From contig CM046876.1 of assembly GCA_025667525.1 (NCBI GenBank), positions 533,808,038 through 533,872,037 of the forward strand: DNA of 64,000 bases. Direction: 5' to 3'. Under the pieces are notes generated by a model that saw only the letters and a program-made list of their open reading frames with translations, searched no databases and was not told the origin of the DNA. The stretch is from Glebionis coronaria. Its lineage: Eukaryota > Streptophyta > Magnoliopsida > Asterales > Asteraceae. Position 1 is the first letter of the stretch. Every line of letters begins with the position of its first letter. Shown here in pieces: positions 22,130-31,957 of the stretch. Both the position numbers and the translations under genes were made by a program.

Positions 22130-23355
22130 GGGTCTTTGACTACTAGGGTTGCATTTGAATTATACTTAAGGTGGTTTTGTTTGGGCTTATTTAATATAAG
22201 CCATGGCTGTTTTAGCTTATTTTAGCTTATTCATTAAGCTTAATTGCACTAGATCATTTTTCCTAGGTTCTTATTAGTATTTTAGACTTTTCTGTTTTAA
22301 AAGTATATTTTTCCCTTTATTTATTTATTTATTAGGATTATTTTTAGTTTGATTTTTAGAAAGTAGATTAAAAATAGTAAAAAGCATTTTAAAAATCCAG
22401 AAAAATAGTTTTTAGGTTTTATTTAAGTAATTTGAGGTTTACATCCAAAAAAGTTTTCATAAAGTCTAATTTTTAATTTTATAGGATTTTAGGGTTTTTC
22501 AACAACTTTAAAATTTAATATAAAATTAATAAAAAGGTTTTAGGAACTTTTAATTACATTTTTGTTCTAGTTACATTATTTAGGATTTTTGGTAATTTTT
22601 TAGAATTAATTTAAAAACTTTTTATTTTTTAGAATATTTTAATATTATTTTATTACTAAAAATAGAAAGTTGGTTTTTTCTACTTTTTTCATTTTTCCTA
22701 GATTGCAGACATTAAATTAGGAACTTTGTAACTTTCCAAATAGTTTTTAGGCTTTTCATTTATTTTCTAGATTTAATTTAAGTTTTAATAGATTTTAATA
22801 GTTTTTAAGTATTTAAAAGTAGTTTAATTTGGTTTTAAAATTTTTAAAAATAGTTTTTAGCTTAATTAGGTCATTTTTGAGGTTTACAAACTATTAGATC
22901 TTGTTTAAGGCTTTTTAATAATTAAAAGTGATTTTTAAGGCTTTAATTAGCATTAAAAAGTCATTATTTAATTAATTAAAAGGTTTTAGCAAGTTTTGAT
23001 TTTTTGTAAACTCTAAGAATTATATTGTGGATTTTTAGTAATTTTTAGTAATTTTTAGGAATTTTTAGGTTAAAATTTTAATTTTTGTAGTTTTACGGTT
23101 TTTCGTTTACGCCTTTTTCGTCTTAGTTTTAATTCGTCTTCGTAACCGTCTTTTCTTTCCTTCTCATTTCTTTTCTTTCTATTCTCTTTTCTTCTTAATA
23201 AAATCATCAATTCATTACACAACACACGTGCCTCCTCGAGAACGAACTCACTTTCATAAGGGTCATTAGTGCTCGGTTTTCCTAAACCGACACTTAACGC
23301 TTACCACTACTTTGTTGCATCCTTTTCCTAAAGGTGTATACAAAAAGCTACATCA

Positions 23356-24706
23356 GTCACATTTATGGGGATCCTAGTCGAGCTTTTGACTCGGTTATCA
23401 AAAACAAGGTGCCTCGTGGGGGATTCTCATGCTTATCCTTGCAAATATTATTGCTTTCTAATTAGTGTAACGAGGGGACTTGTGCTCTTCCAACCTTTGT
23501 TCCGTGGTTGTTTGTGATTGTGATTTATTAGGTTCATCGTCATCATTGAAGCCTCTCGTGTTCGTTTTACGGATCACTCGAGCTTCGATCGTTGCCTTTG
23601 GAGATTCCGATATCCGATGATATCCTTTTATGTTCTAACGTTTATCTTATAAGCATAATTCATAAACGGCTTTTAGGTTATTCGTTTTACCCTTTCCATG
23701 CTCGAGATTAAGCATTCGACTTCGTCTAGTATGGGGGTGTTTTCACCCCTAGACTCGAAACATTGAGGACAATGTTTAGTTTTAGTATGGGGGGTAAGTA
23801 GATATTTTACCTTGCTCACGTCAACACGCTATCCAAATTTCATCTTTTTGTTATCGTTTTGTTGGAAAATAAGGCTAAAAATGGCCAAATTTTAAATTTT
23901 TTTCTTGATTTTCATAAGTGTTTAAGACACGAATGTAGGTTTTCCGATGGTGAGAATAAGAGTAATTTTTGACTCGACCGTGCGTGTTGAGCACTTAGCT
24001 TCGATTCCTTAACTTTTTAGGCTAAGTCTCTTAAATGAGGACGAGAAATGATAGAGTTATTTATAAGTCTCGTAATCGTCACGATCTCATGTGTAGTAAT
24101 TATTAGCTTATTCTCCCCATGCTTTTGATAATAAATTGTTAATAAATATTGATTTAGCGGTTTAGTCACTATTGTTGGTTTCTAATTTGTTTTAGTAGCT
24201 TCCATGTAATTAAATTGGGAAAACATTAAGGTATCGCCAACGTCACGGTTTTGAAGTATTGGCACCCGAATAATCGAAAGTTTCACCTAATAATAAGATT
24301 TCAAGTGCTCACCTAAATTAAGCAAAAATTTGAAGCTCACAAGGCCGAAAAATCTATGCCCAAATTGAAAGTGAATCAAGCCTTAATCTTTGAAGCTTTA
24401 AAGATCCAAAATTCGCTTTAGCGTGAGGATATACGTCTTTGGCTAATAAAACCACCGATGAGGCGGATAATAAAAGGCAAGGCAAGACCGAAGTCATAAT
24501 AAAAGCTCCATGGCGGAGTTGAATAAAAGATGAAGGTAAACCTATGATAATAAGGCCCTTCCGTTAGGGGGCGTATAAAAGTCTTGGTAATAAGTCTCAT
24601 GTTCAAAACCGTTATAAAACCGTGTTTATCGATCCTTCTTGTTGACTTAATTTTTTGACATCGTTGTCTATTAGGATGAATTATTAATTTAATGATTTTG
24701 GTTACA
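23356..24706 (+). other. E2 3' untranslated region, first piece
   Basis: No gene. Equivalent to E1 17753-19128. It holds the post-stop hairpin with one arm mutated (CTAGTC against GACTCG, 23374-23393), GGGGTG/CACCCC (23734-23749), AAACATTG/CAATGTTT (23758-23777) and two TAGTATGGGGG copies (23727, 23783). It ends at TTACA, where E3 begins. Confidence 0.85.
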
Positions 24707-25205
24707 TGATAGGTGTGTAAACACCCATCTTTTCTACCACTTAACTACAATAATAACCGGACCAAAACGTGTATTTTATGTCTTTTATGTCGGAATTATG
24801 CGTGGTTTGTGTTTTTGTTGTAATTTAGGACGAAATTGTGAAAAGTGGAGAAAACACGGGAATTCACGGGCATTCACGGCTTTTATTGAAGAAAAAGATG
24901 AAAGACGGAGTCGAGAAGTCAAAAGTGGAAAAAGAATGGAAGTCCAAGACCAATTCTGAAGATTTATCGAAGAAAAAGTCAAAAGACGGAAGTTTATCAA
25001 AAGCCGAGAAACTCAAGTCTATTTATTGAAGATATTAAAGACGAGTTCAAAAGATATCCCGAGCCACAAGTCCTTAAGTCCAAGATTAAAGAAGATTAGA
25101 AGAAAAGGACTAAGTACGCAATTAACGAAGATTAAAAGAAGGAGGGACTTAATTATGCAATTAAGAGAAAAGGAAAGAGGGGAGGAAGCTTCCTTAATCC
25201 TCCCC

Positions 25206-25214
25206 TATATATAG
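25206..25214 (+). promoter_or_regulatory. TATA box of E3 LTR
   Basis: CTATATATAG after CCTCCC, 500 bp into the LTR. The second copy is at 32457. Confidence 0.7.
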
Positions 25215-25730
25215 ATTAGTATTGTTATCATTTACTCTTGTTGACTAACTTGACAAATTAGTTCTTCCATGGTTGGTGGCTTGACAAACCATTCTTCCAC
25301 TTTATTTTAAGCACCTTTAATTACTTGCACATTTAAATACATGTTTTGCACCTTTAATTACCTTTAATTTCAAGTAAGTGTTTCTTTAATTTCTCGCACA
25401 TTTACTTTATCTTGTTAATCTTCTTCTACCTTTCTTTGATTTAACCGTTTTTAACTTGTTAATTTGTTTAAAGATTTCATTTTTATGCTTTTGATTGTTT
25501 TAAATCTCTTATTTTCATAGCTTATTTGATTTATTTTCAAGTTTATATAGTTTTTATAAAAGTTATTTTTATATAAAAAGTTGTTTTTCTTAAAGTTTAT
25601 TAATTTCGTGTCTTAAAAGTTTTTAACTTTCAGTTTTGTAGCTTATTTTTACACGTTTTACCTTAGTTTTTCGTCTAGTGCTTATTAGAACAATAGCTTA
25701 TTCACTTAGCTTATTTTGAGTTTTCTTCTA

Positions 25731-26147
25731 CGTATTCCGATTGATTAAATCGGAAAAGGGTTATACTTTCCGATTGGCAAGATCTGAAAAGGGTTTTAAT
25801 ATTCCGATTGGGGGTGTCTTGGTATTCCGATCAGATAAGGTAAGTGGTATTCCGATCGTATGTGAGTGACAACATTCCGATTGGTTCTTCACCCCTCATT
25901 CCGATTGAGGTGCATGATTGGTATTCCGATTGGGTAGTGACAGTTATTCCGATCGTAGGGTTCCGATCTACATTCCGACCAGTTCACCATATTCCGATCA
26001 AGAGGTAGTTAAACATTCCGATTGAGGTGTTTGGGATATTCCGATTGGGTAGTGACAGTATTCCGATTGGGTTCCAACCAACTTTCCGATTGAGCACGTT
26101 TGACATTCCGATTGGTATAATCGGAATATATATTCCGATTGGGGTAT
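25731..26147 (+). repeat. Interspersed TTCCGAT array in E3 LTR
   Basis: Eighteen copies of TTCCGA(T/C), mostly as ATTCCGATTG, spaced 10-35 bases with unrelated spacers, plus two inverted copies (AATCGGAA). It is downstream of the TATA box, so it should lie in the transcript leader. The same array is at 32982-33398. E4 has a parallel array with a different flank. Confidence 0.85.
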
Positions 26148-26501
26148 TCTTCTTGTTTTGTTTTATTTTATTTTTAGTTTACGTTTTTATCACTTGTCTA
26201 ACTTTAATTCTCGTCACGCCTTTAATTTTAGTCATTTAATTTAATTTACTTTCCGTCACGTTTTTAAATATTGCACACTTTCTTTTAATTAGACTTAGAT
26301 TTATTTTCACGCACTTTACTTTAACGCCACTTTACTTTCAACGACATTTACTTTTAAGTCTTTGCACATTTAAATATAAAACCAACCAAAAATATTTGTT
26401 TCCACCAAAATCAACTGAGTCACATAGAGAACCTAGATCAATTCGATTAGACCAACACAACGAACACATAATTTTATACGGGCTAAAAGCCTTGTATTAA
26501 A

Positions 26502-26516
26502 TGGCGCCGCTGCCGG
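26502..26516 (+). other. E3 primer-binding site (tRNA-Asp type)
   Basis: TGGCGCCGCTGCCGG, two bases after the LTR. The leader to 26748 ends in TTTTGCATTTTCAG, a splice-acceptor-like tract just before the gag ATG. Confidence 0.9.
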
Positions 26517-26748
26517 CTCTTTTCGTAAAGATCAACAGTTTTTTGTGAGAGACACGTTGCTTTTTGGGATCCGTTCACTTGTGAGCGTTATTTTTCTTGC
26601 ATAAAAAATTAAAAAATCATAAAAATTAAAAAAATTACATAAAAACCATAAAAATTAAAAATTTCAAAAATCCAAAAAGATTTTATCTTTCTTGTGTATA
26701 TATATTGTCTTTGTGTTTGGTTTTGTTTTCTTTTGCATTTTCAGGTGT

Positions 26749-29700
26749 ATGCGTACTAGATCTTCTAATTATCAAGAGCCCGAGCCTCAAGAAGATTTAA
26801 GTATGGCAGGTGTTAACAACAACAACACTCCACCGCACCTCAATAATAATAATAATAACAACAATGTTCTTCCACAGCCCGACCTTCGGACCATGGAGGA
26901 ACTTTGTCAACCAACCATGTTTGGACGAGGAGGACCGATTGCGCCGATGCAAATCAACGCTCCTGAGTTTTCGTTGAAGCACCACATGATTCAGCAAGTA
27001 CAGACAAACCCATTCCGTGGATTGCCTGATGATGATGCCAACAAACACCTCGACAAGTTCATTACTATCACCCAGAGCATGAAGTTGGCTGGTGCCACAA
27101 TGGATGAACTTCGCCTACAACTCTTTCCACACACTCTATTACATCATGCCGAGAAATGGTTTGATCGTCTCCCGAAGAATTCTATTCACACTTGGGATGA
27201 CATGACTCAACGCTTTTTGTCGCGCTACTTTCCACCATCCATGGTCACAAGCCTTCGCAATCAGATCAGCGGTTTCATGCAAGATCCCGATGAATCTCTT
27301 TTTGATGCATGGGAGAGATATAATGTCTTGATCGACCGTTGTCCAAACCACAACATGCTTCCGGTCACCTTGATCGATACTTTCTACAACGGTTTAACTT
27401 TTCGAGATCGTGATACGATCAATGCAGCCGCCGGTGGCACATTCATGAAAAGGAGACCCGAGGAGTGTAGAGAGTTAATTGAGAACATGACTACTCACCA
27501 TAAGAACTGGGATTCCTCTGCTTCCTCAAGGAACAACCCGAGAGTCAATGTTTCCTCAACCTCAGCAAACCCTGAGATGACCGAACTCACCCGCATGATG
27601 ACTGAAATGAGCAAAAGTATTACGCTTCTCGCTTCAAACCAACAACAACAACAAGTTAAAGCAGTTGCTAATCCTTGTGAGACATGCGGTGGTCCTCACT
27701 CATACACCGATTGTCCTTCAACACAAGGAAATCCGGAAAATGTGTATGCAGCTTATGGTAATTATTCACCGGAAAATTACCAAGCTAGACAACTAGGGGA
27801 TAGAAATTTGCTGAGTTACCGTTCCAACAATTACCTTTCACCCGGTTTTTCTCCTCAAAACCAAAACCCCGCCAACAACTACACTAGAAGCAACCAAATC
27901 CCACCAAGAGCTTCTAATCCTTATCACCCACCCACCCAACAACCACTACCCATTAATCCCGATGTTGAGGCCATCATGAGAACCCAAGGTGAGCAAATCA
28001 AGAATCTGCAGAGCCAAATTATCAATCTTAAAGGGGATATCACAAAGCAAGGAAATGAGATAAGATCCGAGCTTCGAAATGATATTCAATCCTCCTTCAG
28101 CAATCAAACCAATGATTTGAAGAATATGCTTGCTAGTTTCTTGCCCCCTGCTCAACCTTCTTCTTCAAGTTCTCTACCTTCAAACACCGTCACTAATCCG
28201 CGAGCCAATGTGAGTGCTATTACTACTCGTAGTGGAGTCACCATTGTAGGACCACCAATCCTACTCCCATCATCTATACCTCCTCCACCACCATGTATCC
28301 CTACTCCTCCTACACCTAGTATTAGTGCACCATTACCGTCTCCGCCTCGACGTGATGAAGTTCCCACCAATGATCCTTCAACATCTCAACCTTTACCTAC
28401 ACCTGCACCTTCACCACCCAAACCCAATATCCCTTATCCTTCTCGCTTGGGCAAGAACAAAATGCTAAACAAGGAGGACGCTCAAGTGACTAGCTATATC
28501 AAGATGATTTCTCAAATGAATTTCAACATTAGCTTTCTTGAGGCACTTGTCCACATGCCCAAATTTGTTAAAGCATTTAAGGAATTGCTTAACAAGAAGG
28601 AGAAGCTGATTGAACTCGCCAACACACGCTTAAATGAAAACTGCTCTGCAGTTATTCTTAAAGAACTTCCGGAAAAACTTGGAGATCCCGGTCGTTTTGT
28701 GTTGCCTTGCGTGTTCAACAAAACTGAAGAATTTACTGCCCTTGCTGATCTCGGGGCTAGTATTAATTTGATGCCTTTGAGTGTTTGGAAAACACTATCA
28801 TTGCCCGACCTCACTCCAACAAAGATGACTCTTGAACTTGCAAATCGCACTCTCGCTTACCCTGTTGGTATAGCCGAAGACGTGTTCATTAAAGTTGGCA
28901 CATTTACTTTCCCGGTCGATTTTGTCGTAGTTGATTATGAAATGGACCCTCGTATTCCTTTAATACTTGGTCGGCCATTCTTGAGAACCGGACGAGCTTT
29001 AGTGGATGTTGCCGAAGGTGAGTTAATCTTACGAGTCGGGGATGATGCAAAAGTTTTCAAAATGGGGAAGCTTACTAGTTTAACCTTTGGAGGCCGAGAA
29101 TCAGTGAATATGATTAATGTGCTAGATGACTTTACCATCTACGAAAATCCTCTATTCGACTCTTGCATCGATAATCCACTTTTTCATGATAATGTGGATG
29201 ATTCTCTCCCTACTTTGGACGCTTCTCCCATTTTTAATTCTCCACCGGTCTTTGATGCTTATGAAGATGATAATTCTAGCTCGGATTCGGATGATTTTGA
29301 TTGTACTTCTGAGTATCCCGAGCTACCTACATATGATGATTTTGATGAGGCCGATACTCTCTCGAGCGATTCTTCACATGATGAAGATCCTCCGCCATCA
29401 CTCGATCCTACTTTGGACGATTACTCATTCGAGGAAGATTTCTCCGAATTTCTTAACACATACTTCCCTCATGAGAGTGATGCACCTCCTTTGGACTTTG
29501 AAGATTATCGTCTTGATCCTACTTTGGATTTGAAGAGCATTTTGTCCAAGGAGAAGAAACCGGTTGACACCGAAATCCATTGCACTTATGATTTGACACC
29601 TCTTTTTCCCACTTCTGAGGACGAGGTTGTGCTTCTTTGCGGATCTTCTTCACACTCGGCTGAGCCGGAGTGCTATTTTCCCCTGAAGGAAAAGGTGTTC

Positions 29701-29943
29701 GATCCCGGTATTGAAGTCTTTAAGCCATCTCAGTATCCACCTGATGCAATAAAAGGAAAAATCTTTGGAAATTTGGAAGACATGCTTGCACCGCTTCATA
29801 CTTGCTTCTACTGTGCTCCATCTCTGCTTAAGGGAACCTTGCCGCTTCTCTTTTGGCTTGCCTTGTTCACCTTAAGCTCGTGCTTATTGATGGATGAAAA
29901 CTATGTCTTTGATCCTGGTGGATATGTCTTATGCTTCTTCTGA
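26749..29943 (+). CDS. E3 Gag-protease polyprotein with FDPG membrane-like tail
   Basis: 1064 codons from ATG 26749 (MRTRSSNYQEPEP, the usual Athila start; an upstream in-frame ATG at 26692 adds a hydrophobic 19 residues and is less likely). Asn-rich N-terminus, capsid domain about residues 70-250 (FPPSMVTSLRNQI, DTFYNGL, AAAGGTF), knuckle [13 protein letters not shown] at 310, Pro-rich linker, FNISFLEAL, then protease with [12 protein letters not shown] (catalytic Asp667) and IPLILGRPFL. After the protease come an Asp/Glu/Ser-rich stretch of about 200 residues and a tail: FDPGI, DAIKGK, a hydrophobic segment (LPLLFWLALFTLSSCLL) and a second FDPG. There is no RT. The frame has no break. The tail matches E1 in motif order, so it is a shared feature and not random read-through. 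Confidence 0.9.
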   Translation: MRTRSSNYQEPEPQEDLSMAGVNNNNTPPHLNNNNNNNNVLPQPDLRTMEELCQPTMFGRGGPIAPMQINAPEFSLKHHMIQQVQTNPFRGLPDDDANKHLDKFITITQSMKLAGATMDELRLQLFPHTLLHHAEKWFDRLPKNSIHTWDDMTQRFLSRYFPPSMVTSLRNQISGFMQDPDESLFDAWERYNVLIDRCPNHNMLPVTLIDTFYNGLTFRDRDTINAAAGGTFMKRRPEECRELIENMTTHHKNWDSSASSRNNPRVNVSSTSANPEMTELTRMMTEMSKSITLLASNQQQQQVKAVANPCETCGGPHSYTDCPSTQGNPENVYAAYGNYSPENYQARQLGDRNLLSYRSNNYLSPGFSPQNQNPANNYTRSNQIPPRASNPYHPPTQQPLPINPDVEAIMRTQGEQIKNLQSQIINLKGDITKQGNEIRSELRNDIQSSFSNQTNDLKNMLASFLPPAQPSSSSSLPSNTVTNPRANVSAITTRSGVTIVGPPILLPSSIPPPPPCIPTPPTPSISAPLPSPPRRDEVPTNDPSTSQPLPTPAPSPPKPNIPYPSRLGKNKMLNKEDAQVTSYIKMISQMNFNISFLEALVHMPKFVKAFKELLNKKEKLIELANTRLNENCSAVILKELPEKLGDPGRFVLPCVFNKTEEFTALADLGASINLMPLSVWKTLSLPDLTPTKMTLELANRTLAYPVGIAEDVFIKVGTFTFPVDFVVVDYEMDPRIPLILGRPFLRTGRALVDVAEGELILRVGDDAKVFKMGKLTSLTFGGRESVNMINVLDDFTIYENPLFDSCIDNPLFHDNVDDSLPTLDASPIFNSPPVFDAYEDDNSSSDSDDFDCTSEYPELPTYDDFDEADTLSSDSSHDEDPPPSLDPTLDDYSFEEDFSEFLNTYFPHESDAPPLDFEDYRLDPTLDLKSILSKEKKPVDTEIHCTYDLTPLFPTSEDEVVLLCGSSSHSAEPECYFPLKEKVFDPGIEVFKPSQYPPDAIKGKIFGNLEDMLAPLHTCFYCAPSLLKGTLPLLFWLALFTLSSCLLMDENYVFDPGGYVLCFF

Positions 29944-31957
29944 TCAAGGTCGAGTCAGGCTCACGACTCGGTTAACAAAAACCAAGCGCTTCTTGGGAGG
30001 CAACCCATGCATCTATCTTTTCGCTTTCTTTATCCTAAGTGTAGGGGGGACCCCTTTGGATTGCTATTTCCTCTCCTCACTTCTTAATCAGGGATTCGAG
30101 CTTCAATGATCCACTCTTAATGACTCTTGACGACCCGTGATTCTGTGTTCTACTTCTTCCCGGTTCTATCCTAAACTCTTTTCGATTCACTATTTTATAT
30201 TTTTTCAATATTAAAATAGGAATCCCTTTAGTTGTCTTTTCCTTAGCAAGAGTTAAACAACGTGCACAATGTCCTAAGTGTAGGGGAGTTTACTCCCACA
30301 TGCTTAAACATTGAGGACAATGTTTATCTTAAGTGTAGGGGGGACTTCTATCGAAGTTAAGTGGTCTTTTCCTTGTATTTGTCCTCATTTTAACCGGAAA
30401 ATCAATTTTTCGACATTTTTCAAAATTTTTGATCTATTTTGGCCTATTAGTTATCTTTGTATAGTTATTTTCTTCCTTTGCTAGAATAAATCTTTGAATA
30501 AGTGGTTTTAATTTTCAAACGTTGTGAATCTTTTGACTCAACCCGAGTTCACTCTAGCTAGTATCCTTAACGTGTTTAAGTCAAGTTTTGCTAGGCTTTT
30601 ATATAGGGAGCTATAAAACGCGAAAGTCTTAACTCTCACGGGTTAAGAACAAGAACTTTTCGCAAGTTCCTATAATTGATCCTAGAGAGTCGTTTATCAA
30701 GGGAACTTTAAGACGCGATTTCTATGCTTGAAAAAGTCTAAGAATTTGCAAGATCCTATAGGCGACTCGAAAACCCAAAACTTTGATTTAATAGGCTAAG
30801 TATCCACGAGTCTCATTACTTGAGATTTTAAACTGTGGAGAACGAGAGATGATAGAGCCAATTATAAGTTCGGTATTCTTTCGTGAATTTATGTGAGTTA
30901 ATTATAAGCCTATTCTCCCATCGCTTGCTAATAAATTTATCTGCTAATAAATAAGGTTGTACGATTTGAAAAGTTACTTAGCTTCTAGCCCCAGATCGTT
31001 TAAAAGTTGCTCGGTAATGACGAGAGTTCATAGCCAAGGCATAACTTATGAAGCGGGGCGCGAAGATTGGCAAGTCCGAAAAGGCCCTAACAAGGCATGA
31101 GGGCTATGTTTTGTTGCTAAAGATCCCAAGTGATGTGAAGAATCATTTATCAAAAATCAATATGAAGGATCGAGACACACGACGTAAAGCAAAACTCCCC
31201 AAAAGTCATGGAAAAGTGTATCCGAAAAGACCCTAACAAGGTATGAGGATAAATAGATCCAAGTCATAAAAGGAGGCGGATCGTTGTATATCAAAGTCCA
31301 AAATAAAGATTGGAGAAAAATGAAGAAGTCGTGGTCCAAGTATTAATCTCTCAAAACTTCAAGTGAAGAAATTCCAATTATGAAGAGAAGACCATTATTT
31401 CATGAACGTCTCTCAAGATTTGAAGTATGAAGTCGCTGCCAAATATCGGCCCGAGAAAGGTCTCAAATCGCGAACCAAGTTATGCCAAGATATGAACTTT
31501 TTGATATCCCGAGAAGCAGTTTTAAAAGATTTGGTCCTTTAGCTAACTATTGATTAAATCGTGCACTTTATTTTCAGACTAAATAACTATCAAAATAAGT
31601 CAAACAATGCATCTTCGTGATCATTCAAGACAAATAATAAAATATAAGAGATACACCTAGGAATAAGGGAGTCTAAGTGAGTAATTGGCCCACATGAGTT
31701 TGTGTTAGTTTACTAACTTATAATAACAATGATCTCGTTTTTAAGCTTGGTTTGGAGAAAGTGAAAACTTGAGGATGATGATTATTCATAACATTTTCAA
31801 AACCCAAGGTATGCTTTTAATTTCTTTGCTTTGCATTTTTACAATTTTCTATCTCTTTAATAAAGGCCAATATGGATTGATTATGATGAAAAGTGTAAGC
31901 GTGCTTTGTAATTAATGCATTGCATGAGGACATTGCAATGGTCAAGTGTAGGGGATT
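29944..31957 (+). other. E3 3' untranslated region
   Basis: Two kilobases with no gene. CGAGTC/GACTCG hairpin at 29951-29970; AAGTGTAGGGG copies at 30037, 30275, 30331 and 31944 (the last is the polypurine tract); hairpins GGGAG/CTCCC (30284-30297) and AAACATTG/CAATGTTT (30306-30325). A 27-bp direct repeat (CCGAAAAG, CCTAACAAGG, then ATGAGG) sits at 31076-31102 and 31222-31248. No envelope-like frame is present. Confidence 0.82.

Larger units (their letters stand above)
1..23355 (+). mobile_element. E1: Athila-type Ty3 element, gag-pro only, interrupted by Tekay
   Basis: Positions 1-2474 recur nearly base for base at 20709-23224, and 13566-13694 continues that copy to the LTR end; these are the two LTRs of one element. 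The primer site at 13700 (TGGCGCCGCTGCCGGGGA) is the tRNA-Asp type typical of Athila. Inside are gag (14442-16457) and protease (16420-17661), then about 1.9 kb of non-coding 3' region, a polypurine tract and the right LTR. RT, RNase H and integrase are absent. The left LTR starts outside the window (about 1.1 kb missing). E1 sits inside E2, whose sequence resumes at 23356. The two LTRs differ by scattered substitutions and one roughly 35-bp block (extra in the right LTR near 21700-21735), so the insertion is young but not the youngest. Confidence 0.9.
19576..23355 (+). repeat. E1 right LTR (3780 bp)
   Basis: Starts TGACGAGACTG after the polypurine tract and ends GCTACATCA. The first 1.08 kb is U3; a TATA box is at 20665. 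The remaining 2.7 kb is R/U5 and matches the left LTR. It holds the covarying hairpin (21801-21824) and the tRNA-derived segment (22062-22129). The flank GTCAC (23356-23360) should be the target duplication; its partner is outside the window. Confidence 0.93.
24707..26499 (+). repeat. E3 left LTR
   Basis: Opens TGATAGGTGTGTAAACACC, where GGTGT/ACACC can pair. U3 ends at the TATA box (25206); the TTCCGA array follows at 25731-26147. Small open frames inside occur identically in the other LTR and are not supported as genes. Confidence 0.95.

Noticed and set aside
25731..26147. CRISPR-like array (regular short motif)
   Set aside because: The motif is 6-10 bases, spacing is irregular and the setting is a plant LTR.
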